Source of the DNA: Acidobacteriaceae bacterium
GTDB lineage: Bacteria > Acidobacteriota > Terriglobia > Terriglobales > SbA1
Direction: 5' to 3'
DNA length: 5,472 bases
NCBI GenBank assembly: GCA_003156615.1
Contig: PMHI01000510.1
Span: 6,577 to 12,048, forward strand
The notes beneath the pieces were generated by a model, which was not told the DNA's origin, did not search any database, and worked only from the letters and a program-made list of their open reading frames with translations. The translations under genes were made by a program, and so were the position numbers. The number at the start of each line of letters is the position of its first letter. Positions within the stretch are counted from its first letter, which is position 1. This document shows positions 1 through 5,472 of the stretch, piece after piece.

Positions 1-803
1 GCTTCGGCGATCGCCGCAAGGCCATGCTGCAAGATATCGCCATCCTCACGGGCGGCAAGGCCATCACGGAAGATCTGGGCATCAAGCTCGAGAATGTGCA
101 GATCAGTGATCTCGGCCAGGTGAAGAAGCTTACCATCGACAAGGACAACACGACCCTGGTCGAAGGCAAGGGCAAGCACTCGGAGATCGAAGGCCGGGTG
201 AAGGAAATTCGCAGCCAGATCGACAAGACCACCAGCGACTACGACCGCGAGAAGTTGCAGGAGCGGTTGGCGAAGCTGGTCGGTGGCGTAGCCGTGATCA
301 AAGTCGGCGCCGCGACCGAAACCGAAATGAAAGAGAAGAAAGCTCGCGTCGAAGATGCCATGCATGCTACGCGCGCAGCCGTGGAAGAAGGCATTGTCCC
401 CGGAGGCGGAGTGGCGCTGGCACGTTGCGTCGCGGCTTTGGACAAGCTGAAGCTCGATGGTGATGAGCAGATCGGGGTCAACATCGTGAAGCGCGCTCTG
501 CAAGAGCCGTTGCGCCAGATCGTCGAGAACGCCGGCGAAGAAGGCGCGGTCGTGCTCGGCAAGGTGCTCGACTCCAAGGACCCCAACTACGGCTTCAACG
601 CCCTGAACAACGAGTATGAGGATCTGGTCAAGGCAGGCGTGCTCGATCCGACGAAGGTGGTGCGTACTGCGCTCACCAATGCCGGCTCGATTGCGTCGTT
701 GATGCTCACTACCGAAGCCCTGGTCGCGGAGATTCCGGAAAAGAAGGAAGCTCCGATGCCGGGCGGACACGGTGGTGGTGGCGGCATGGGTGATATGTAC
801 TAA
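1..803 (+). CDS. groEL: 60 kDa chaperonin GroEL, C-terminal part (5' end outside the window)
   Basis: GroEL forms the double-ring cytosolic chaperonin that folds proteins with ATP and GroES. The reading frame enters at position 3 ([13 protein letters not shown]) and gives 266 residues, equivalent to about residue 281 of the E. coli protein to its end. Clearly conserved blocks are [49 protein letters not shown] and [12 protein letters not shown]. The aspartate in VEDAMHATR (codon 354-356) corresponds to the ATP-hydrolysis residue Asp398. The visible part therefore covers the end of the apical domain, the second intermediate segment and the second equatorial segment. It ends in the Gly/Met-rich tail [13 protein letters not shown]. 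The frame is intact to its TAA stop. An upstream groES is usual for this operon but lies outside. The ATG at 24 is internal, not the start. This looks like a normal housekeeping copy. Confidence 0.98.
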   Translation, partial: FGDRRKAMLQDIAILTGGKAITEDLGIKLENVQISDLGQVKKLTIDKDNTTLVEGKGKHSEIEGRVKEIRSQIDKTTSDYDREKLQERLAKLVGGVAVIKVGAATETEMKEKKARVEDAMHATRAAVEEGIVPGGGVALARCVAALDKLKLDGDEQIGVNIVKRALQEPLRQIVENAGEEGAVVLGKVLDSKDPNYGFNALNNEYEDLVKAGVLDPTKVVRTALTNAGSIASLMLTTEALVAEIPEKKEAPMPGGHGGGGGMGDMY

Positions 804-836
804 GAAGAGCCGTCAGCTTTCACCGTCAGTAACGTC

Positions 837-868
837 AAAGGCCCCGCTCGAGAGAGCGGGGCCTTTTT
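837..868 (+). terminator. Rho-independent terminator of groEL
   Basis: A perfect 10-bp GC-rich stem (GGCCCCGCTC at 840-849 pairing with GAGCGGGGCC at 854-863) encloses a GAGA loop and is followed by TTTTT. The A run at 837-839 in front extends the pairing with the first T residues, so it could also work weakly in the other direction. It lies 34 nt after the groEL stop and insulates groEL from the downstream DNA. Confidence 0.93.
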
Positions 869-878
869 GTCGTCGGTC

Positions 879-903
879 CGTTGGTTGTTAGTCGTTGGTT
901 GTT
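879..903 (+). repeat. Short direct repeat CGTTGGTTGTT x2
   Basis: CGTTGGTTGTT occurs at 879-889 and again at 893-903, separated by AGT, so the period is 14 bp. Both copies are identical. It lies 10 nt after the groEL terminator T-tract. No function can be read from it; replication slippage in intergenic DNA is the simplest origin. Confidence 0.8.
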
Positions 904-972
904 GGCAAAATCAAAAGATCCGAGCGGCGTGCGACCCATGCACTGCTCGCAACGTAGTCAAAATTGAACAGG

Positions 973-992
973 CTTGTCGCGGGAGCGACAAG
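973..992. repeat. Hairpin-forming inverted repeat with GGGA loop
   Basis: CTTGTCGC (973-980) pairs perfectly with GCGACAAG (985-992) around a GGGA loop, which fits the stable GNRA tetraloop class. No T-tract follows (AGGCCGG comes next), so it is not an intrinsic terminator. It could be a member of a dispersed REP-like repeat, but only one copy is in the window, so that remains open. Confidence 0.55.
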
Positions 993-1124
993 GCCGGTCC
1001 ATAGGCGCTTGAAACCGTCGAGAGGGAGGGCCAGAAAATGGTCCATTTATGGTTCAAGGATACAGTTCGAATGTCGACTTCTTCAGGAACGTTCGCGATG
1101 ACCTCCAGCAGATGGTTCTCCCGT

Positions 1125-1153
1125 TTGACGATGGCGAGGTCATTGTTTATGAT
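1125..1153 (+). promoter_or_regulatory. Sigma-70 type promoter of the initiator tRNA
   Basis: TTGACG (1125-1130) and TATGAT (1148-1153) are separated by 17 bp, so both boxes differ from consensus by one base and the spacing is optimal. Only five bases lie between the -10 box and the mature 5' end of the tRNA at 1159. Initiation at the usual distance would fall at or just before the first tRNA nucleotide, giving almost no leader. The position directly in front of a stable RNA gene supports it; the very short distance is the unusual part. Confidence 0.65.
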
Positions 1154-1158
1154 CGAAG

Positions 1159-1235
<77 letters not shown>

Positions 1236-1257
1236 AAGAAATCATAGGTTTACGGGA

Positions 1258-1286
1258 ATTTTGGATTTTCGGTTGTAGTCCAAAAT
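1258..1286. repeat. Inverted repeat ATTTTGGA / TCCAAAAT
   Basis: ATTTTGGA (1258-1265) and TCCAAAAT (1279-1286) form an 8-bp dyad with a 13-nt spacer, 22 nt beyond the tRNA CCA. It overlaps the start of the 13-bp direct repeat at 1282. It might be a protein-binding dyad of the attachment region or a weak processing or termination structure for the tRNA transcript. No T-tract follows it. Confidence 0.5.
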
Positions 1287-1315
1287 GGTCCATTAAGCGA
1301 AAATAATTTCCCGCC

Positions 1316-1337
1316 AAGGCCGCTCTGACGCGGCCTT
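1316..1337. terminator. Possible shared terminator between tRNA and integrase gene
   Basis: AAGGCCGC (1316-1323) pairs with GCGGCCTT (1330-1337) around a TCTGAC loop. It lies 3 nt beyond the integrase stop (minus strand) and 80 nt beyond the tRNA (plus strand), between two converging transcripts. The plus-strand T-tract is only TTT and the minus strand lacks a clean one, so any terminator here is weak and perhaps bidirectional. Confidence 0.5.
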
Positions 1338-1340
1338 TCG

Positions 1341-2138
1341 CTATTTGGGCTGTTTTTGGGAGAGAACCCGCTGCACGACGGATGTGTTGGCTCTTCTCTT
1401 TGCGTCCATGAACGCACCGCCGTACACATTCATCGTAGTTGAAATGTTGGCGTGGCGCATCAGCTTCTGCTGAACGCCAAGTGGAACCCCAGTGTCGTCG
1501 AGCCAGGCTCGATAGCTGTGACGCAGCGAATGCCAACCAATCGCACTCTGAATCTTTGCCCGTCGCGCCGCTGGCTTCAGCACCTTCTTGCGCAAAGAGC
1601 TTGAATCGTAGGGCCTGTTGGTCCTTGGACTAGGGAATACCCAGTTCCCGGACGTCTCCGGACAAAGGCGCTTCCACTCCAGAAGGATGGTCGCAACGCC
1701 CGGGTCCAGAGGCAGTTCGTCCTGTGAGTATTCGGATTTCAGCTTTGTTGTTTGGCTTCGAGCCCACCCTTCGGTGACTACCACCGCTAAGCGCTCGAAC
1801 TCGATCGACTGCCAGCGCAATCCCAGAACCTCGCTGATTCGCAATCCTGTACAGCCGGCGAGAAGAACCATCGATCGGTAAGGTTGAAGAAGTTGATTGA
1901 GTAGGTCCACGAACTCGTGCTGCGTCAGAATCCGCGGTGGTTTGAGCCGTCTGCTGACTCCTTTTAGTTCGACCAGACCGATCGGGTTTCGCTCGAAGGG
2001 AACAAGCTCCGATGCGGTTTCCCACTCAAGAACTTCCGCCATCCGGCGCTTGCTCGTTACCTCTTGGTCGGTCCTACCATCGTAGCTGCCGCTGCTCCAC
2101 GTTGTTTGTGCATCCGGTTCCGAAAACACCTGACACAC
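1341..2138 (-). CDS. Tyrosine recombinase/integrase, catalytic domain intact, N-terminus truncated
   Basis: The product (265 aa) is a phage-type integrase that would cut and rejoin DNA at the element's attachment site. The catalytic set is complete: R100 in TGLRISEVLGLRW, K134 in TKLKSEYSQDELPLD, H203 and R206 in GWHSLRHSY, H229 in LMRHANISTT, and the nucleophile Y239 in MNVYG. Residues 45-70 (VPFERNPIGLVE, then RRLKPPRILT) match the linker that normally follows the core-binding domain. Related enzymes usually have some 100-150 residues in front of it for arm-type and SAM-like DNA binding. Here only about 45 unrecognisable residues precede it, and the only upstream start is a GTG at 2138, with a stop codon two codons further upstream. 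The gene therefore looks 5'-truncated, probably by the event that placed 2202-2639 beside it. It may be expressed but is doubtful as an autonomous integrase. Its 3' end faces the tRNA. Confidence 0.88.
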   Translation of the reverse strand: MCQVFSEPDAQTTWSSGSYDGRTDQEVTSKRRMAEVLEWETASELVPFERNPIGLVELKGVSRRLKPPRILTQHEFVDLLNQLLQPYRSMVLLAGCTGLRISEVLGLRWQSIEFERLAVVVTEGWARSQTTKLKSEYSQDELPLDPGVATILLEWKRLCPETSGNWVFPSPRTNRPYDSSSLRKKVLKPAARRAKIQSAIGWHSLRHSYRAWLDDTGVPLGVQQKLMRHANISTTMNVYGGAFMDAKRRANTSVVQRVLSQKQPK

Positions 2139-2201
2139 ACATCATTTCCTGACGCGGTGGTGCCATTGTGCGCCGCCCAGCCCTCACGTTACGTTTGAGC
2201 C

Positions 2202-2639
2202 ATGGTGCACTACGACGATAATTTTGAACCATATTGGCTTGACGAGAAGAACTGGCTCGTAGAGATCATCATGCTGCCTAAAGACGAGGATCTCAGTGCT
2301 GATTTGAAGTACATGGGAAAGCTCCTCGCCTTCAGCTTGATTACGAACACACGGATGATTGCTCAGATCGGCAATGCGAACGAAGACATCCCTGCATACG
2401 AACTGTGGTTCTCCTTCACCAGCCCAGGGAACAAGCAGAGATTTTTGGACCTGGTGCGTCAAGACGGGTACGCCGACCCTGATGAACCCACGACTCTGAA
2501 GGAGCCTCCCGTCTTGGAAGACCTCCCGCCTCTCCGCCCGCTCAGTTATGTCTTCCCGAAGGACGTAATGGAGCAGATTACGAATATTGCTCTGATGGTA
2601 CAGATGTCAATGGGGGTAACTGGTCAGGAGAGCAATTGA
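2202..2639 (+). CDS. Hypothetical protein, 145 aa, acidic
   Basis: I do not recognise the family. The ATG at 2202 is the first start codon after an in-frame TGA (2196-2198). No strong Shine-Dalgarno is visible, so the start rests on position alone. The protein has no signal peptide or membrane segment and is rich in Asp, Glu and Pro toward the C-terminus. The first 90 residues alternate plausibly as strand (WLVEIIMLP), helix (ADLKYMGKLLAFSLI), strand (TRMIAQIG), strand (YELWFSFTSP) and helix (KQRFLDLVRQDGY), which would suit a small ferredoxin-like fold; this is inference. It is divergent from the truncated integrase, with a 63-bp gap, and its GC content is lower than that of the condensin gene. 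The coherent amphipathic pattern over the full length makes a real gene likely. Confidence 0.65.
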   Translation: MVHYDDNFEPYWLDEKNWLVEIIMLPKDEDLSADLKYMGKLLAFSLITNTRMIAQIGNANEDIPAYELWFSFTSPGNKQRFLDLVRQDGYADPDEPTTLKEPPVLEDLPPLRPLSYVFPKDVMEQITNIALMVQMSMGVTGQESN

Positions 2640-2939
2640 TCGGCATTTGCAAGCTTTGCCCGCCGACGCGCATTCTAACTGCTTAAGCAGCATTCCCTCT
2701 GAGTGTGTCCTCGTCTCCACGGCCGATCAGCTCATTCGCCGCGGTGGGCAATTCACCAACCGATGTTGCCCCACGATGCCAGCAGTCACGGGCCTGAGCA
2801 AAATCCAGCAAGTCGGCCCGATGCTCTTGCGCGCCAACAAACATGCTAATGGAGACATCGCGGGTGGTGAACAAGGAAACGGAACGCGGCCCCGCTATAT
2901 TTTCAAAGCATTAGCAGGTCAAGGACCTCGAGCGGCTGT
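2640..2939. other. Stretch without a convincing gene; possible small minus-strand remnant
   Basis: No clear family is visible. A minus-strand frame stays open from about 2900 to a stop at 2683 and has coding-like texture (for example MFVGAQEHRADLLDFAQ), but it has only alternative starts such as TTG at 2874 and no ribosome binding site, and I cannot assign it. The overlapping plus-strand frame from 2647 looks like a shadow, with many Arg, Cys and Ser. Given the two broken genes alongside, this is probably the remains of another decayed gene. Confidence 0.35.
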
Positions 2940-3643
2940 TCAGGCCCGTCGTGATCCGTGCTGCTCGCGGGCAGGTAGAGACCGAAGTGCCACTTTCTGT
3001 TCCGCGCTGGCCACGCGCCGTGCGGTAGCCAAACGCTTCGGCCGGTCATAGTCCGCGAAATCCGCAATCGCTCGATCGACTTCGCGAGCGAAATCCTCAG
3101 CTGGCGTACCGTCAGCGAGGCACCGGAAGTACGCGGCCAAGGCAGCCCGCCAGTCGACACCCACCTGCCATGAGCCGCCCTCGTCGGCGAAGAACACCAC
3201 GCTGTCGGGATCCATGTCGAGACGCCTGAGTAGCGCGAAGAGCAATTCGAAGGCCTCACGAACGGAGGACGATCGCCCCCTCGCTGATGCGCGAATACAT
3301 TTGTCGATCAGACGCTCGAATTCCACGATGAAGGCGTCCGTGCCTTCGAAGTGTCCATGTAGTTCTTCGAATTCACGGCGAAGCTCTCATAGTAGTCCCC
3401 ACGCAAGCAGGCGTCGTGAAATGTCCGGACTTCGACAAGCAGGGTCGCGGCGTCGCGCGTCGCCTCGCTTATTATTAGCAGATCGAGCCGAACCATGCCC
3501 GCTACGAGCGAACCAAGTCGCGCCTGCGGTACTAGTTCGATCGCCCGATTCGCGATGCTGAGGAGATTGCCGCGGCTCATGTGCCGAAGCGCGGCCCGCA
3601 GCTTCTCAATATCAACTCGCTGACCCATCGCCGTTGCGGTCAT
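2940..3643 (-). pseudogene. Conserved hypothetical protein broken by one frameshift
   Basis: Two overlapping minus-strand frames read as one protein of about 233 aa when a single base is restored. The first runs from ATG 3643 (MTATAMGQRVDIEKL, then LRHMSRGNLLSIANRAIE) to about FAVNSKNYMDTS. The second resumes as EGTDAFIVEFERLIDKC and continues through REAFELLFALLRRLD, VVFFADEGGSWQVGVDW and AAYFRCLADGTPAEDFARE to the stop at 2940. The break lies about 3344-3350, where TCGAAGG would read on correctly as TCGGAAGG, a one-base deletion. There is no slippery heptamer that would argue for programmed frameshifting. I recall this as a conserved uncharacterised family but know no function. The ATG is 2 nt after the stop of the gene in front (3646), so the two formed an operon. 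A TTG at 3649 is an alternative start. Sequencing error is the alternative to true decay. Confidence 0.75.
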
Positions 3644-3645
3644 GC

Positions 3646-4052
3646 TCAATCATCTTCCCAGTTGAGTCTCTTCCGGAACGGACCGATCAGGCCCCGCACG
3701 CCTTGATTGTCAAACGGGTTGAGCCACAGCATGCGATCGAATACACGTTCGGCCTCTTCGAACCGACCCGGACGCCACCAGCATAGGGCCGTGCCCGTGC
3801 ATGCACCGGAGAAACGGCCGGTTGTCAACGTCACCCCACCGGAGAAGCCCTTCGAAGTTCTGCCCCAATGACAGATCGCCAATCCGCACGCCCGCCTTGT
3901 AATGACGAATGGCTTCCGCCGTCCGGTCGAACACGAAATTACCGAAGTGGGCATGAGCATCCAGGCACCTGATGTCGGCCTCACAGAGTTCCATCAGTAT
4001 CTTATACGCTGCCGCGATTCTCGAGTTTCAGGGGGACGAGCCCGGCGGCCAT
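3646..4052 (-). pseudogene. TPR-like conserved hypothetical protein, frameshifted and damaged at the 5' end
   Basis: The best-preserved part starts at MELCEADIRCLDAHAHFGNF (ATG 3994) and runs to NRPFLRCMHGHG. It then continues one frame over as LCWWRPGRFEEAERVFDRM and LWLNPFDNQGVRGLI, ending NWEDD with the stop at 3646-3648. The switch is in a run of three C (3786-3788), as if one C had been inserted. The second part has the tetratricopeptide pattern (Gly, Phe, Ala, Leu and Pro at helix-turn-helix positions), and the stretch around AEAIRHYKAGVRIGD looks like an earlier repeat. TPRs mediate protein contacts; no specific partner can be named. The coding signal continues upstream of the ATG as IAAAYKIL, directly after a TGA at 4028-4030. 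A neighbouring frame (ATG 4052, AGLVPLKLENR) could be its beginning after another indel at about 4016-4020. The 5' border is therefore uncertain. The gene is divergent from the mukF-like gene. Confidence 0.7.
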
Positions 4053-4230
4053 TTCTGCGCCGTGCAGAATTCAGACGTTGCCTCGTAACAGAACCCCGGC
4101 TCTTTTCCCGCGGTGGACACAACGCTTGCGATACCATTGACTGACCCCAGCACAGCGGAGCGAATAACTACAGAGAGTAGGCTCGTAACACAATGAAGTC
4201 CTGCCCGGAGATCGGCCAGACGCCGCCACG
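4053..4230 (+). promoter_or_regulatory. Divergent intergenic region in front of the mukF-like gene
   Basis: This must hold the promoter of the mukF-like gene unless transcription comes from elsewhere. A TTGACT (4137-4142) resembles a -35 box, but no good -10 box lies 16-18 bp behind it, so I do not call a promoter position. CTCGTAACA occurs twice exactly 100 bp apart (4082-4090 and 4182-4190). A minus-strand open frame across the region (4249-4031) is in frame with the TPR-like fragment behind a TGA but shows no family features. Confidence 0.3.
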
Positions 4231-4234
4231 ATGA
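4193..4234 (+). CDS. Possible 13-codon upstream ORF overlapping the mukF-like start
   Basis: ATG at 4193 opens a frame of 13 codons (MKSCPEIGQTPPR) whose TGA stop (4232-4234) overlaps the ATG of the condensin gene (4231-4233) in an ATGA arrangement. Such overlaps are typical of translational coupling. The mukF-like ATG has no Shine-Dalgarno of its own within 15 bp (CGCCGCCACG precedes it), which would make coupling useful. A purine-rich AGAGAGTAGG lies 10-15 bp before the upstream ATG. The frame is short and could be chance. Confidence 0.3.
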   Translation: MKSCPEIGQTPPR

Positions 4235-5472
4235 CATCCCCCGATCCAAGTCGCACTATCGCGTCGCTTGCGCGCGACCAGGTCAATCTCGATCTGAAAA
4301 CGGTCGATCTGTGCTTTCTCGCGGGGCTCTACTTGAGGGCTGACAAGGCGGCGCTTGCATCTTTCGAGGAAGACATGCTCGTCGATATGTTCGAGCAGGT
4401 TTGCGATGTAGTCGAGCCGGGCGCAGACAATCCCCGCAAACGCGCGACACACGCGATCCAGAGGCTTCGTGAACAACGCATGCTTGCTCGCGTCGATGGG
4501 GCAGGGATTGTGCGCGCGGGGGAGTACGCGCTGACGCGGCTGGCTGCGGCTGTCATCGAGTATTTCCTCGCTGACGAGGCGCTCACGCGTGAGAGCCTTA
4601 CTCTACTCACGGGCACGCTCCGCGCGCAACTCGCAGAGGTGTTGGCGGCTGCCAAGAAGGTGGACGGCGAAGAAGCCTGGCGACGGAATGTCGTCGGTCC
4701 CTTGCGGGTGACCGTGGGCGACCTCGTCGCGGGCATTGAACGCCGACAGCGCGGGCTCGATGCTCAGCAGGAGGAAGTGCAAGCGGAAATCGCGACAATG
4801 CTGTCGGCCGATTGGTTCAGTGCGGTCGACCGGTGCCAGGCGCTCCTCGACACGACGGCAAACACTCTGCGGGAGCTGAACGAAATCCTGCTGCGCGACA
4901 CCAACCACTTCGTTGCGCTCCTCCAGGAGATCCAGACTCTAGCCATTACGGCCGAGATCACAGAAGCAAACGAAACCGTCCAGCGCGTCATCGAGCACGT
5001 CGATCGCATCGCGGCCTGGGGCGGTGCGCGGCAACGCGCGTGGTCTGAGTACTACCAGTACGTGCACCGCTATTTACGAGACGTTGTGCGCCTCGATCCG
5101 GATCGCGCGCTCAGCCAACGGCTGCGTGACCAACTGGCCGCCTGGTCATCGCGGCGATTCCACCTGCTCGTCGCCGACGCATCGTCGATCCGTCTGCTGC
5201 GCCAGCTCGAGGCACGCGTGGAGCTTCCGATGGTGGCGAGGCCGCGCGCGGATCGTGAGTTCGCGCCCGAGTGGATGGACGCTGACCACGCGCTCGCCGA
5301 CATAGAGGCGATGGTCGTGGCGGCAGTCCAACAGGGTGCGCATACCCTGGTCGATGTCACTTCGCGCGTCCTGCCGGCGCTGCCGAACTCCACGCACTAT
5401 GCAGCCACAGGCCGCGTCGCTGATGCGCTCGTCCGTCTGGCAGCAGTGCACGCGGAGCGCGAGCGCCCATGG
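4231..5472 (+). CDS. mukF: MukF-like kleisin of a MukBEF-type SMC condensin (3' end outside the window)
   Basis: MukF is the kleisin that bridges the ATPase heads of the SMC protein MukB and carries MukE; the complex loops and organises DNA. The frame is open for 414 codons to the window edge. It aligns from memory with E. coli MukF (440 aa) end to end. Residues 7-120 match the N-terminal winged helix (DLCFLAGLYL, MLVDMFEQVCDVVE, ATHAIQRLREQRMLAR, YALTRLAAAVIEYF). Residues 120-300 match the helical middle domain (AWRRNVVGPLRVTV, IERRQRGLDAQQEEV, EIATMLSADWFSAVDRC, TTANTLRELN, then VDRIAAWGG and DRALSQRLRDQL). A shorter linker follows, then the C-terminal winged helix from about 350 (LVDVTSRVLPALPNSTHYAA) to ERPW, which corresponds to about 18 residues before the E. 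coli end. ATG 4231 gives the same N-terminal spacing as MukF, and a TAA at 4186 excludes a longer form. Partners MukE and MukB are expected downstream. MksF or Wadjet JetA are alternative labels. Confidence 0.85.
   Translation, partial: MTSPDPSRTIASLARDQVNLDLKTVDLCFLAGLYLRADKAALASFEEDMLVDMFEQVCDVVEPGADNPRKRATHAIQRLREQRMLARVDGAGIVRAGEYALTRLAAAVIEYFLADEALTRESLTLLTGTLRAQLAEVLAAAKKVDGEEAWRRNVVGPLRVTVGDLVAGIERRQRGLDAQQEEVQAEIATMLSADWFSAVDRCQALLDTTANTLRELNEILLRDTNHFVALLQEIQTLAITAEITEANETVQRVIEHVDRIAAWGGARQRAWSEYYQYVHRYLRDVVRLDPDRALSQRLRDQLAAWSSRRFHLLVADASSIRLLRQLEARVELPMVARPRADREFAPEWMDADHALADIEAMVVAAVQQGAHTLVDVTSRVLPALPNSTHYAATGRVADALVRLAAVHAERERPW

Larger units (their letters stand above)
869..1124. 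other. Gene-free spacer between groEL and the tRNA
   Basis: I see no convincing gene here. A minus-strand open frame (911-1195) runs into the tRNA gene and resembles no family I know. The stretch holds an 11-bp tandem-like repeat just after the terminator, one hairpin at 973-992, and two copies of GGTCCAT (996-1002, 1040-1046) that recur once beyond the tRNA (1287-1293). It may be old intergenic DNA or scar tissue beside the integration site. Confidence 0.6.
1236..5472. mobile_element. Left part of a putative tRNA-fMet-associated genomic island
   Basis: The region begins directly after the tRNA 3' end, with a tRNA-facing tyrosine recombinase followed by accessory content: an unrecognised small gene, two frameshifted genes and a MukF-like condensin gene. 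Base composition shifts along it, from moderate GC in 2202-2639 to clearly GC-rich in 4231-5472, which fits a mosaic of acquired segments. The truncated recombinase and decayed cargo suggest an old element that can no longer move by itself. The right border is not visible, and it is not proven that the condensin gene belongs to the same element. Confidence 0.5.

Noticed and set aside
239..787. Minus-strand open frames inside groEL
   Set aside because: Antisense shadows of a highly conserved gene, rich in Ser, Pro and Ala as expected from reading GC-rich codons backwards.
1439..2085. Plus-strand and alternative minus-strand frames within the integrase gene
   Set aside because: The minus-strand frame 1341-2138 carries all catalytic residues, so the others are shadows.
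2903..3259. Minus-strand open frame overlapping the frameshifted hypothetical gene
   Set aside because: Reads as Arg/Ser/Trp-rich shadow; the neighbouring frame carries the coherent protein.
3380..3392. Frameshift placed at GAGAGCTT (3384-3388) instead of near 3347
   Set aside because: It would give YYEELRREFEEL, which is possible, but the first frame reads naturally through FAVNSKNYMDTS, so the later site is more economical. The earlier site cannot be fully excluded.
4137..4170. Promoter for the mukF-like gene built on TTGACT at 4137
   Set aside because: No acceptable -10 box lies 16-18 bp downstream, so the match is only a half-site.
4329..5451. Many minus-strand open frames opposite the mukF-like gene
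   Set aside because: They are antisense to a single 1.2-kb plus-strand frame with clear family similarity, and open mainly because of high GC.

Overview
The window looks like the junction between a conserved chromosomal segment and a tRNA-associated genomic island in a GC-rich, non-enteric bacterium. The left end is the 3' part of a housekeeping chaperonin gene (groEL, positions 1-803), closed by a strong intrinsic terminator. The GroEL tail ([13 protein letters not shown]) and the style of the integrase remind me of Acidobacteriota. That placement is an inference from memory, not a database result.

After a gene-free spacer (869-1124) comes an initiator tRNA-fMet(CAU) at 1159-1235 with a near-consensus promoter immediately in front of it. 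The 3' end of a tyrosine recombinase gene (minus strand, 1341-2138) faces the 3' end of the tRNA, the classic layout of an element integrated into a tRNA gene. The recombinase keeps its whole catalytic domain but lacks most of the N-terminal DNA-binding part. The sequence to its right is accessory DNA: an unrecognised small gene (2202-2639), a stretch with no convincing gene (2640-2939), and two adjacent broken minus-strand genes (2940-3643 and 3646-about 4052). Each of these two reads as a good protein only if a single-base frameshift is bridged, and the second also appears damaged at its 5' end.

The most notable gene starts at 4231 and runs open off the right edge (414 codons). Along its whole length it resembles MukF, the kleisin subunit of the MukBEF SMC condensin. 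The N-terminal winged helix, the middle helical region and almost all of the C-terminal winged helix are visible. MukBEF proper is best known from gammaproteobacteria, so a MukF-like gene on what looks like an island in another phylum suggests a horizontally acquired condensin, either for chromosome or element maintenance or as a Wadjet/MksBEFG-like anti-plasmid system. The partner genes (mukE, mukB and possibly a jetD-type nuclease) would lie to the right of the window and cannot be seen.

Reading the region as a whole: a conserved groEL locus next to a tRNA used as an integration site, an integrase remnant, decaying cargo, and then an apparently intact condensin module reading outward to the right.
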